From: Flavobacteriia bacterium
Lineage (GTDB): Bacteria > Bacteroidota > Bacteroidia > Flavobacteriales > Flavobacteriaceae
Assembly: GCA_013298525.1 (NCBI GenBank)
Contig: JAAFHW010000001.1
Span: 54,875-118,874 of the forward strand
Direction: 5' to 3'
Length of the DNA: 64,000 nt
Position numbers and translations under genes: made by a program. Numbering within the stretch: the stretch's first letter is position 1; every line of letters starts with the position of its first letter. Under the pieces are notes generated by a model that was not told where the DNA came from, did not search any database, and worked only from the letters and a program-made list of their open reading frames with translations. Of this stretch, positions 46,328 through 54,076 are shown piece by piece.

Positions 46328-47881
46328 ATGTCAACAATTGCTCAACAATTCGGCATGACCGAAGCATTAGAAATTCTTGGTGTAAAAGCCATTAATGAAG
46401 GAACTTCTACAGGAAATAATCATTTTTCAAATGGTGATATCATCGAAAGTTATTCACCAGTAGATGGTCAATTAATAGGAAAAGTAAAAACTACAACCGC
46501 TGCGGATTATGAAAAAGTAATGCAAACTGCAACAGCTGCTTTCCTTACTTTTAGAGCAATGCCAGCTCCTCAGCGTGGAGAAATTGTTCGTCAATTTGGA
46601 AACAAATTAAGAGAATTAAAAGAACCTTTAGGGAAATTAGTTTCTTATGAAATGGGGAAATCGTTGCAAGAAGGATATGGTGAAGTTCAAGAAATGATTG
46701 ACATCTGCGATTTTGCAGTTGGTTTATCACGTCAATTAAACGGACAAACTATACCATCAGAACGCCCAGGTCACGTTATGAGAGAACAATGGCATCCAAT
46801 TGGAGTTGTTGGAATTATCTCTGCTTTTAACTTTCCGGTAGCTGTTTGGTCTTGGAATACAGCATTAGCTTGGATTTGTGGTGATGTTTGTGTTTGGAAA
46901 GCTTCTGAAAAAGCACCTTTATGCTCTATTGCATGTCAAAATATTATTGCAGAAGTTTTAAAAGCAAATAATTTACCAGAGGGTATTTCTTGTATCATCA
47001 ACGGTGATTATAAAGTAGGTGAAATGATGACTACTGATGCTAGAATTCCTTTAATTTCTGCAACAGGTTCAACAAGAATGGGAAGAATTGTTGGTGCAAC
47101 TGTAGCACAACGTTTCGGAAAATCTTTATTAGAATTAGGTGGAAACAATGCTATTATTATTACTCCAACAGCCGATTTAAAAGTGGTTGTTCCAGGTGCT
47201 GTTTTTGGTGCTGTAGGAACAGCTGGTCAACGTTGTACTTCTACAAGAAGATTAATCATTCACGAATCGGTTTATGATAAAGTTAGAGACGCTATTGTTG
47301 GTGCTTATGGTCAATTGACTATTGGAAATCCATTGGATCAAAAAAACCATATTGGTCCACTAATTGATACTGATGCTGTAAATACTTATTTAGCGGCTAT
47401 TGAAAAAGCAAAAGCTGAAGGTGGAAAAGTATTAGTTGAAGGTGGAGTTTTATCTGGTGAAGGTTACGAATCGGGTTGTTATGTAAAACCTGCAATTATC
47501 GAAGCTGAAAATTCTTTTGAAATTGTGCAACATGAAACTTTTGCACCAATTTTATATTTAATGAAATATAGTGGTGAAGTTGAAAATGCAATTGCAAAAC
47601 AAAATGGTGTTGCTCAAGGATTATCGTCTGCAATTATGACTAACGAAATGAAAGAAGCTGAAAAATTCTTGTCTTTTGCAGGTTCAGATTGTGGAATTGC
47701 CAATGTAAATATTGGAACTTCTGGAGCTGAAATTGGTGGAGCTTTTGGTGGCGAAAAAGAAACTGGTGGTGGAAGAGAATCTGGTTCTGATTCTTGGAAA
47801 GTATACATGAGAAGACAAACAAATACAATCAATTATTCGGATCAATTGCCATTGGCTCAAGGAATTAAATTTGATTTGTAA
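46328..47881 (+). CDS. Aldehyde dehydrogenase, ALDH7 type
   Basis: 517 residues. The sequence follows the ALDH7A1 / piperideine-6-carboxylate (aminoadipate-semialdehyde) dehydrogenase pattern: EQWHPIGVVGIISAFNFPVA, ELGGNNA with the general-base E269, GTAGQRCTSTRR with the catalytic C303, and a C-terminus with GGAFGGEKETGGGRESGSD. It oxidises a semialdehyde with NAD(P), most likely in lysine catabolism. The neighbouring 3-hydroxyanthranilate dioxygenase pathway has its own semialdehyde dehydrogenase, but the sequence points to ALDH7. Cytoplasmic, followed by a bidirectional terminator. Confidence 0.92.
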   Translation: MSTIAQQFGMTEALEILGVKAINEGTSTGNNHFSNGDIIESYSPVDGQLIGKVKTTTAADYEKVMQTATAAFLTFRAMPAPQRGEIVRQFGNKLRELKEPLGKLVSYEMGKSLQEGYGEVQEMIDICDFAVGLSRQLNGQTIPSERPGHVMREQWHPIGVVGIISAFNFPVAVWSWNTALAWICGDVCVWKASEKAPLCSIACQNIIAEVLKANNLPEGISCIINGDYKVGEMMTTDARIPLISATGSTRMGRIVGATVAQRFGKSLLELGGNNAIIITPTADLKVVVPGAVFGAVGTAGQRCTSTRRLIIHESVYDKVRDAIVGAYGQLTIGNPLDQKNHIGPLIDTDAVNTYLAAIEKAKAEGGKVLVEGGVLSGEGYESGCYVKPAIIEAENSFEIVQHETFAPILYLMKYSGEVENAIAKQNGVAQGLSSAIMTNEMKEAEKFLSFAGSDCGIANVNIGTSGAEIGGAFGGEKETGGGRESGSDSWKVYMRRQTNTINYSDQLPLAQGIKFDL

Positions 47882-47891
47882 TCTTTAGAGC

Positions 47892-47919
47892 ATAGAAAAA
47901 AGATAATAGAATATAGACA
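47892..47919 (+). repeat. Heptad tract after the aldehyde dehydrogenase gene
   Basis: Four 7-base units in phase: ATAGAAA, AAAGATA, ATAGAAT, ATAGACA. It lies between the stop codon and the terminator and has the same 7-base phase as the tract at 62050-62080. Confidence 0.5.
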
Positions 47920-47952
47920 AAAAAAGTCCCGAGATTATCGGGACTTTTTTTA
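47919..47952. terminator. Bidirectional terminator, aldehyde dehydrogenase / PhnA
   Basis: AGTCCCGA (47925-47932) pairs with TCGGGACT (47938-47945), loop GATTA, with an A-run before and a T-run after. Between convergent genes. Confidence 0.92.
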
Positions 47953-47976
47953 TTCGTATAATTTCAACCTATTTTG

Positions 47977-48003
47977 AATTCGTGAAAATTCGTGCAATTC
48001 GTG
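47977..48003. repeat. Three AATTCGTG direct repeats
   Basis: AATTCGTG occurs at 47977, 47987 and 47996, that is with 9-10 base spacing, just beyond the phnA-type gene's stop codon. Not a heptad; role unknown. Confidence 0.6.
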
Positions 48004-48009
48004 TCTAAA

Positions 48010-48585
48010 CTATTTTGTCTTCTTAACGTATTGCGTTAAAATGAAAATACTTTGGTTTTCAACACGACCTTCAATAAGGTTAGCATCGTCCCAAACTAAT
48101 TTTATATTGTGAACAGCAGCACCACGTTTTGCAGTGAAAGTTGCGCCTTTTACATCTAAATCTTTTATTAAAACTACTGAATCACCATCCAATAAAACAT
48201 TTCCGTTAGAATCTTTGTGAATAATTTTTCCTTCATCATCATCGGCTTCACCAGTTGCTTTTGCCCATTCAAGAGCATCTTCATCAAGATACATCATTTC
48301 TAACATATCCATGTTTTTTAAACGCGCATGCATTCTCCATGAAACAATCTGTACGGGTAGATTTTCATTCCACATACTATCGCTTAAACCACGCCAATCG
48401 TTTGGGTTCATGGTTTCAGGATTTTGAATTTGATCTCTCAATGATTTTGTAATTAAAATACAATTTTCTGGAGTAGCTTCAGTTTTTGGTTCTACTAAAT
48501 AGACTACCAAATTTTCATCACTTCCACTAATTTCACACAAAGAACCACTTCTGTCTTTTAATCTTTTTTCGGTAACTACACTCAT
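48010..48585 (-). CDS. PhnA domain protein
   Basis: 191 residues. The C-terminal ~70 residues are the PhnA domain: LLDGDSVVLIKDLDVKG and KRGAAVHNIKLVWDDANLIEGRVENQSIFILTQYVKK. The N-terminus RLKDRSGSLCEISG is a degenerate form of the usual Zn-ribbon, with only one cysteine there. The name comes from phosphonate operons, but PhnA is not known to be part of C-P lyase, and no phosphonate genes are nearby. Cytoplasmic; role unknown. It is 9 bases after the beta-barrel gene in the same direction. Confidence 0.85.
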   Translation of the reverse strand: MSVVTEKRLKDRSGSLCEISGSDENLVVYLVEPKTEATPENCILITKSLRDQIQNPETMNPNDWRGLSDSMWNENLPVQIVSWRMHARLKNMDMLEMMYLDEDALEWAKATGEADDDEGKIIHKDSNGNVLLDGDSVVLIKDLDVKGATFTAKRGAAVHNIKLVWDDANLIEGRVENQSIFILTQYVKKTK

Positions 48586-48594
48586 TTTATAAGA

Positions 48595-49086
48595 TTATAA
48601 GTTGAATGAAGCACCAATTTGAAACACAAACTGATTATTGAATCTCTCATATCCAATAGTGTTTGAATCATATTTCGCCAAAGGAATTCCAGCTTCTGTG
48701 TAAATTCCAAAACCTTCTGTAAAGAAATATCTTGCACCAAGATGAGCACCAAAATTCCTTAAACCTAAATCTAAACCTGGGTAAACATCTAACTTGTCAC
48801 TAATATTCAAAACATTTCCAATATTAGCATTGAAACGTGCTTTAGCATCAAATTTATCATCAAATTTAGGTGTTCCTGCTTTGGTTGTAGTATTCAATAA
48901 ATAAGAAGTTGTAAATCCATAAGAAATATTTTCTCCTGCTCCAAAATCAATAGTCGCAGCAATTCCAGTTCCATATTCTTGCATCGTCGCTCCAACTTGA
49001 AATTTTTTATCTCCTTTTCCTTTAAACGCTTGCGAATTTGCAAAACTTGCAGTTAACACAAGTAATAATGTAATAACTCTTTTCAT
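48595..49086 (-). CDS. Small outer-membrane beta-barrel protein (DUF6646-like)
   Basis: 163 residues with signal peptide MKRVITLLLVLTASFANSQ. The mature protein is short beta strands with aromatic ends (FQVGATMQEYGTGIAATIDFG, LDVYPGLDLGLRNFGAHLGARYFF), ending FNNQFVFQIGASFNL, a typical barrel end. It matches my memory of DUF6646 but the name is tentative. A -7 box lies just upstream, so it may drive phnA as well. Confidence 0.75.
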   Translation of the reverse strand: MKRVITLLLVLTASFANSQAFKGKGDKKFQVGATMQEYGTGIAATIDFGAGENISYGFTTSYLLNTTTKAGTPKFDDKFDAKARFNANIGNVLNISDKLDVYPGLDLGLRNFGAHLGARYFFTEGFGIYTEAGIPLAKYDSNTIGYERFNNQFVFQIGASFNL

Positions 49087-49108
49087 GATTTATAAATATT
49101 TTAGAGTG

Positions 49109-49116
49109 CAAATATA
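49109..49116 (-). promoter_or_regulatory. Candidate -7 promoter box of the beta-barrel gene
   Basis: The plus strand CAAATATA reads TATATTTG on the minus strand, 23 bases upstream of the ATG. No -33 TTG. Confidence 0.45.
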
Positions 49117-49129
49117 ATAGTTTATTAAT

Positions 49130-49858
49130 TTAATTACGTCCTTTTTCAGTGTGATACAAATGGTTTAAAGGTTCGCTTTGCCAAAATTCTTTAGAATCTA
49201 CATCCATAATTGTCAAAGGTCCTTTAAATGCAGCTCCAGTATCTACATTCCAAATGCAAGCTTTTTTGATTGGAATAGTTTCACCAATTCTTGTTACAGG
49301 AGTATGACCAATATAAATTTCATCATATAAAGTCAATCTTCTTGGATAAAACCAACTTGTTTTTTCTAAGTTTTCATTCAACGATAACGCAGTTTCCCAC
49401 AATGTTCTATCCCAATAAAATAATTTCGGAAAATATTCATAAGCAATGCCATTCATATTGGTAAAACCAGCATGAATAAACAACCTGTTTTTATCATCTA
49501 AATAATAGTTTTCCAATGACTTTAAAAATGCAACATGTTTCAACTTTGTTGCTTCAGAAATTGTTGCATAGGCAATAACAGTAGCTTCTCCACCATGTTT
49601 ATACCATTCTCTGTTATCGGTACTTTTTTCAAGCCAATCTAAAAGGAGTTCGTCGTGATTTCCTCTGATGAAGATGCATTTTTGTTTTTGACCTAAATCA
49701 ATCAAATAATCTATAACCTGAGGCGATTGACTCCAGCCATCAACATAATCACCAAGAAAAATTAAAGTATCGTTTATGGTAACATTAGCACGCTCCATTA
49801 TTTGATGCAACGCTCGTAAACCGCCATGTATATCTCCAATTACTAATGTTCTATTCAT
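49130..49858 (-). CDS. PPP-type metallophosphatase
   Basis: 242 residues, cytoplasmic. The three PPP metal motifs are near the N-terminus: GDIHGG (residue 8), GDYVDGW and RGNHDE; further ligands lie in FIHAGF and IGHTPV. It belongs to the phosphoprotein-phosphatase / diadenosine-tetraphosphatase group; whether it acts on proteins or nucleotides is open. Its start overlaps the last 8 bases of the AlbA_2 gene, so the two are probably translationally coupled. Confidence 0.9.
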   Translation of the reverse strand: MNRTLVIGDIHGGLRALHQIMERANVTINDTLIFLGDYVDGWSQSPQVIDYLIDLGQKQKCIFIRGNHDELLLDWLEKSTDNREWYKHGGEATVIAYATISEATKLKHVAFLKSLENYYLDDKNRLFIHAGFTNMNGIAYEYFPKLFYWDRTLWETALSLNENLEKTSWFYPRRLTLYDEIYIGHTPVTRIGETIPIKKACIWNVDTGAAFKGPLTIMDVDSKEFWQSEPLNHLYHTEKGRN

Positions 49859-51002
49859 TTTGTTTATTATATTTCACTTTCCTCAAAACTCGCATAACTT
49901 CCTTAAAATTTACATAAACAGTTGTAAACGGATGCAATTTCAATAAAGGTTTTGCTTCAATTAATTTCTGTTTGGCATCTTCAAATCCGTTGAGGTAACA
50001 AATCATTAGAGTGGATGGCAAATTAATCAAATCTTTATGTTCTCTATCAGATAATTCGATTCCTTTTTGCAATTTATTCAACAAAGATAAATTAGAATTA
50101 TAAATATGAAACAAAACTTTTCGATTGTATTGTGGTGCTTCAAAAAGCATTTCGGTTTCAATTTTATAATAGCCATTGTCAAAAAAAGATAATTTTTGTT
50201 GTTCCAAAGGATAATAACTTGTTTTGTCATTCAATCCCAAAGGCACATATTCGGTTATCGTAAATGTATTTTCGTCATAATCAATTGTCACATCATCTTG
50301 AGCCGAATAAAACAACTTAATTTGCTCGTTTACCAATTCGATATCAACTCGCGTAAAAAAAGTTTTATCTCTATTTTTTTTCGGAATACCTGCCCAACAA
50401 ATCACAAATAATTCCTTAAAAACCTTGTACTTAGAAGGCATATCCTTGTGACGATTATTCACAAAATCAATTACGCCATCAAGCGTATTAGAAATGCTAT
50501 TTCTAGAGCTGTTTTCAATGCTTAAAACTGTTTCAATATTGAGTTTAGAATAGGGTATTTTTTCATCCGTAGGTATGGTATTGCTTCCTCTTCTCACAAA
50601 AGTAGCATTAGCCAAAATGGTATGAATATTTTTCTTAAAATAGGAAGTTTTAGATTTGGGTTTTATCGTAACCAATCCAACGACTTTATCTCTTGGCAAA
50701 TTTGGAAAAGGAACATTTTCATACTGAATTTTAGGTGGATTTTCCAAAAAAGCATTTACCAAATTCTGAATGCGACTGTCGTCAAAAAAATCGTCGCCGG
50801 TTATTTCATTATTCTCATCTTCAACACCAACAACGATATAAGAATTATTAGAAGGATTAGAATTAGATAAAGCACAAATATGTTTCAAAAACTTAGCTTT
50901 TCCTTCTTTGGTGTGCAAATTCAACTGCCGTTTTTTATCATAAAAACTACACTCATCATTGTGAGCCAGTAAGTTCTTGATAAGTAGGCGTTTGTTTATC
51001 AT
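49851..51002 (-). CDS. AlbA_2 (Schlafen-type) putative nucleic-acid-binding protein
   Basis: 383 residues, cytoplasmic. Residues about 12-140 fit the AlbA_2 / divergent AAA-4 domain: CALSNSNPSNNSYIVVGVED, then FVRRGSNT. The remainder (about 150-383) is helical with a beta segment (VTIDYDENTFTITEYVPLG) that I do not recognise. AlbA_2 proteins are often annotated as ATP- or RNA-binding. It overlaps the phosphatase gene by 8 bases, and a 70-base heptad palindrome runs up to its ATG. Confidence 0.78.
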   Translation of the reverse strand: MINKRLLIKNLLAHNDECSFYDKKRQLNLHTKEGKAKFLKHICALSNSNPSNNSYIVVGVEDENNEITGDDFFDDSRIQNLVNAFLENPPKIQYENVPFPNLPRDKVVGLVTIKPKSKTSYFKKNIHTILANATFVRRGSNTIPTDEKIPYSKLNIETVLSIENSSRNSISNTLDGVIDFVNNRHKDMPSKYKVFKELFVICWAGIPKKNRDKTFFTRVDIELVNEQIKLFYSAQDDVTIDYDENTFTITEYVPLGLNDKTSYYPLEQQKLSFFDNGYYKIETEMLFEAPQYNRKVLFHIYNSNLSLLNKLQKGIELSDREHKDLINLPSTLMICYLNGFEDAKQKLIEAKPLLKLHPFTTVYVNFKEVMRVLRKVKYNKQNE

Positions 51003-51074
51003 ATTTTAGTGATCAGTATTCGGTGTTCAGTATTCAGTGACTGCCAACTGAATACTGAACACTGCCAACTAAAT
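51003..51074 (-). repeat. 70-base heptad palindrome before the AlbA_2 gene
   Basis: The plus strand has perfect 16-base inverted arms, 51023-51038 and 51047-51062, around an 8-base loop. Both arms are built of 7-base units (AGTATTC, GGTGTTC; ACTGAAT, ACTGAAC). Read on the minus strand it begins ATTTAGTTGGCAGTG and ends CACTAAAA just before the ATG, like the copy at 53137-53206. Confidence 0.85.
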
Positions 51075-51962
51075 TTAAGGCACTTTATTCCCCATGCTTT
51101 CTGTCCAAATGGCGAACCAATCTAGGTTGTCTAAAGGCAATTCCACGGCTTTCATTAATGCTTGAATTCGAGCAATATTTACAGTTCCAGCAACAGGAAT
51201 AACTTTGGAAGGATGTTTTAAAATCCAAGAAAGCAAAATAGTATCCGAACCAACACCATATTTTTCAACCAATTGCACCAAAAGTTTTTTTAATCGTCTT
51301 GTTTGCTCAATATCTTCTCTAAAAACCGTTCCTAACGGATTCCAACTCATTGGTCTAATATCGTGCGTTTGCATATAATCTAAACTTCCATCCAACATGG
51401 CTTCATAATGTGTTGCCGAAAATTGAATTTGATTGTAACTTACTTCCGTTCCTGTCCCGAACTTGATTTGGGATCTAATTAGCTCGGTTTGAGAAGTAGT
51501 AAAATTAGATAATCCAAAATCGATAATTTTCCCATCCGATTTAAGTTTTTCAACCGCTTCAGCAATTTCATCAGCAATCATCAACGGACTTGGGCGATGC
51601 AAAAGCAAAACATCTAAATAATCTGTTTGAAGATTTTTCAACGAATTTTCTACACTCCAAATGATGTATTCTTTCGAGTAATCGTAGTGTTTGATTTTAT
51701 TAGTTCTACTTCCTTCAAGTTGAATACCACATTTAGAAATTAATTGCAATTTTTCTCTTGAAATTTTGCTTTCGCCAAATGCTTTTCCAAATTGCTCTTC
51801 TGTAGTGTAACCACCATAAATATCAGCATGATCAAAAGTGGTAATTTTATTTTCGATACAAATGTTTATCAAATGTATCATTTCTTGTGTGTTGAGTTTT
51901 TTATCCCAAACACCCCAATTCATCGTTCCTGCAATTACAGGTGATAATGTTGTTTTTCTCAT
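51075..51962 (-). CDS. Aldo/keto reductase (YdhF-like)
   Basis: 295 residues, one TIM-barrel enzyme using NADP(H). The catalytic tetrad is D44, Y49 (DHADIYGGY), K77 (ISKCG) and H122 (LLLHRPSP). The order and spacing resemble E. coli YdhF rather than the larger YajO group. Substrate unknown. Cytoplasmic. It may be the first gene of a unit with the AlbA_2 protein and the phosphatase, separated by the heptad palindrome. Confidence 0.92.
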   Translation of the reverse strand: MRKTTLSPVIAGTMNWGVWDKKLNTQEMIHLINICIENKITTFDHADIYGGYTTEEQFGKAFGESKISREKLQLISKCGIQLEGSRTNKIKHYDYSKEYIIWSVENSLKNLQTDYLDVLLLHRPSPLMIADEIAEAVEKLKSDGKIIDFGLSNFTTSQTELIRSQIKFGTGTEVSYNQIQFSATHYEAMLDGSLDYMQTHDIRPMSWNPLGTVFREDIEQTRRLKKLLVQLVEKYGVGSDTILLSWILKHPSKVIPVAGTVNIARIQALMKAVELPLDNLDWFAIWTESMGNKVP

Positions 51963-52080
51963 AATTGAAATTAAAACTCTAAAATTACTAAAACAAAATC
52001 ATAAATCATCCTTAAAAACCAGAATTAGAAACAAGTTTTAACGCATTGTTAACATTCTATTCGTGTTAAAATCTTCAATT

Positions 52081-52111
52081 TTGAAATGTTAAAATTTTAT
52101 AGTTAATTGTG
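52081..52111 (+). promoter_or_regulatory. Possible promoter of the Bat operon
   Basis: TTG (52081-52083) is followed after 20 bases by TAATTGTG (52104-52111), which has one mismatch to TAnnTTTG. The ATG of the MoxR gene lies 20 bases downstream. Confidence 0.35.
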
Positions 52112-52131
52112 CCTCGAAAAAAATAGAATTT

Positions 52132-53136
52132 ATGGAAGAAAATGTTGCTGCTTTAGATATTAGAGCCATCAATGAAAAGATAGAAAGAGAAAGTGCTTTT
52201 ATTGACTTATTGACCATGGAAATGAACAAAGTCATTGTGGGACAAAAGCACATGGTAGAGCGATTGTTGATTGGACTTTTAGGTCAAGGACATATTCTTC
52301 TTGAAGGTGTTCCAGGATTGGCAAAAACCTTGGCAATTAACACCTTATCTCAAGCGGTTCAAGGTAGTTTTAGTCGTATTCAGTTTACGCCAGATTTGCT
52401 TCCAGCCGATGTTGTAGGAACTATGATTTACAACATTAAAGCCAATGAGTTTTCAATAAAAAAAGGACCAATTTTTGCAAATTTCGTTCTTGCAGATGAG
52501 ATTAATCGTGCGCCAGCAAAGGTACAATCAGCTTTGCTTGAAGCAATGCAAGAAAAACAAGTTACTATTGGTGATACTACTTTCAAACTAGAAAAACCAT
52601 TTTTAGTACTTGCTACTCAAAACCCAATTGAGCAAGAAGGAACGTATCCATTACCAGAAGCACAAGTCGATCGTTTTATGCTTAAAACGGTTATCGATTA
52701 TCCAAAAATGGATGAAGAACGAATGGTTATTCGTCAAAATCTAAAAGGTGCTTATGAAAAAGTAAACGCTGTTGTTTCGGTAGAACAAATTTTGCGTGCT
52801 CAAGAAGCGGTTCGCGAAGTTTATACGGATGAGAAAATCGAAAAATATATTCTTGATATCATTTTCGCAACACGTTTCCCAGAAAAATATAAATTAGAAT
52901 CTCTTAAACCATTAATCAGTTTCGGTTCTTCTCCTCGTGGAAGTATTAATTTGGCAACAGCGGCTAAATGTTACGCATTTATCAAACGCCGTGGTTATGT
53001 AATTCCAGAAGACGTTCGTGCAGTTGTACATGATGTATTGCGTCATAGAATTGGAATCACCTACGAAGCCGAAGCAGAAAACGTAACTTCAGTTGACATC
53101 ATCAACAAAATCGTAAACGAAATTGAAGTACCTTAA
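52132..53136 (+). CDS. MoxR-family AAA+ ATPase (BatR-like)
   Basis: 334 residues, cytoplasmic. Walker A is GVPGLAKT at 59-66 and Walker B reads VLADEINRAPAK; the sensor region includes LATQNPIEQEGTYPLPEAQ, which is diagnostic of MoxR proteins. These ATPases act as chaperones together with von Willebrand A (VWA) proteins. It heads the Bat operon: MoxR, DUF58, BatD-short, BatA, BatB, BatC, BatD, BatE. A heptad palindrome separates it from the DUF58 gene. Confidence 0.95.
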   Translation: MEENVAALDIRAINEKIERESAFIDLLTMEMNKVIVGQKHMVERLLIGLLGQGHILLEGVPGLAKTLAINTLSQAVQGSFSRIQFTPDLLPADVVGTMIYNIKANEFSIKKGPIFANFVLADEINRAPAKVQSALLEAMQEKQVTIGDTTFKLEKPFLVLATQNPIEQEGTYPLPEAQVDRFMLKTVIDYPKMDEERMVIRQNLKGAYEKVNAVVSVEQILRAQEAVREVYTDEKIEKYILDIIFATRFPEKYKLESLKPLISFGSSPRGSINLATAAKCYAFIKRRGYVIPEDVRAVVHDVLRHRIGITYEAEAENVTSVDIINKIVNEIEVP

Positions 53137-53206
53137 ATTTAGTTGGCAGTGCTCAGTGGTCAGTTAGCAAACTGAATACTGAACACTGAATACTGAACAC
53201 TAAAAA
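53137..53206 (+). repeat. 70-base heptad palindrome before the DUF58 gene
   Basis: The left arm (53141-53168) has units AGTTGGC, AGTGCTC, AGTGGTC, AGTTAGC. The right arm (53171-53198) has ACTGAAT, ACTGAAC twice over, then ACTAAAA and the ATG at 53207. 53149-53165 and 53170-53186 pair with three mismatches. Sister copy at 51003-51074. Confidence 0.85.
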
Positions 53207-54076
53207 ATGGAGACGAAAGACCTACTAAAAAAAGTTCGTAAAATAGAAATCAAAACCCGAAGATTGAGTGATCACATCTTTTCGGGTGAATATCATACGT
53301 CGTTTAAAGGACGCGGAATGACATTTTCTGAAGTGCGACCTTATCAGTTTGGTGATGATGTGCGTGCTATCGATTGGAATGTCACCGCGCGTTACAACGA
53401 GGCACATGTAAAGGTTTTTGAAGAAGAACGCGAATTAACAATGATGTTAATGGTCGATATTTCGGGTTCAGAAAGTTTTGGAACTAAAAATCAGTTGAAA
53501 AGCGAAATCGTAACTGAAATTGCCGCGACGATGGCTTTTTCAGCAACTCAGAATAACGACAAAATTGGTTTGATTTTGTTTTCTGATGAAATCGAATTAT
53601 ATATTCCACCTAAAAAAGGAAAATTACACGTACTTCGAATCATTCGCGAGTTAATCGAATTCCAACCAAAAAGCAGAAAAACCGATTTATCTCAAGCCTT
53701 GAAATTTCTATCATCAACCCAAAAGAAGAAAGCCATTGTATTTTTGATTTCTGATTTTATGGTAGAAGATGATTATGAAAAAACATTAAAAATAGCTGGA
53801 AAAAAACACGATATTACTGGAATTCGAGTTTATGATGTTCGCGAAGAAACAATGCCAAACATTGGTATAGTTGAAATGGAAGATGCCGAATCGGGCGAAA
53901 TTATGGTTGTTGATACGAGTTCTAAAAATGTTCGATTGAATTACGAAAAAAACTACCAACAGAAAGTTGGTTATTTTAAAGATATTTTTTCGAAATGCGG
54001 TTCAGGAACCGTAAATACTCGTGTTGACGAAAGTTATGTTAAAAAATTATTGGGTTATTTTAAATCCAGAGGATAA
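53207..54076 (+). CDS. DUF58 protein of the Bat operon
   Basis: 289 residues, no signal peptide. The DUF58 signature lies near the N-terminus: FSEVRPYQFGDDVRAIDWN. It is followed by a degenerate VWA fold (MLMVDISGSESFG, MIDAS-like). DUF58 proteins are the usual partner of MoxR. The next gene starts at the base after its stop codon, so coupling is tight. Role in the Bat complex is inferred from the family and operon. Confidence 0.93.
   Translation: METKDLLKKVRKIEIKTRRLSDHIFSGEYHTSFKGRGMTFSEVRPYQFGDDVRAIDWNVTARYNEAHVKVFEEERELTMMLMVDISGSESFGTKNQLKSEIVTEIAATMAFSATQNNDKIGLILFSDEIELYIPPKKGKLHVLRIIRELIEFQPKSRKTDLSQALKFLSSTQKKKAIVFLISDFMVEDDYEKTLKIAGKKHDITGIRVYDVREETMPNIGIVEMEDAESGEIMVVDTSSKNVRLNYEKNYQQKVGYFKDIFSKCGSGTVNTRVDESYVKKLLGYFKSRG

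Noticed and set aside
48010..48585. Phosphonate catabolism
   Set aside because: PhnA is not part of the C-P lyase pathway, and no phn genes are present.
49130..51002. AlbA_2 gene and phosphatase as an anti-phage system
   Set aside because: AlbA_2 occurs in many non-defence proteins, and the surroundings are housekeeping genes with no other defence marks.
51003..53206. Heptad repeats considered as CRISPR or mobile element
   Set aside because: Units are 7 bases without spacers, no cas genes or transposase are present, and no target duplications are visible. They are reported as a repeat family instead.
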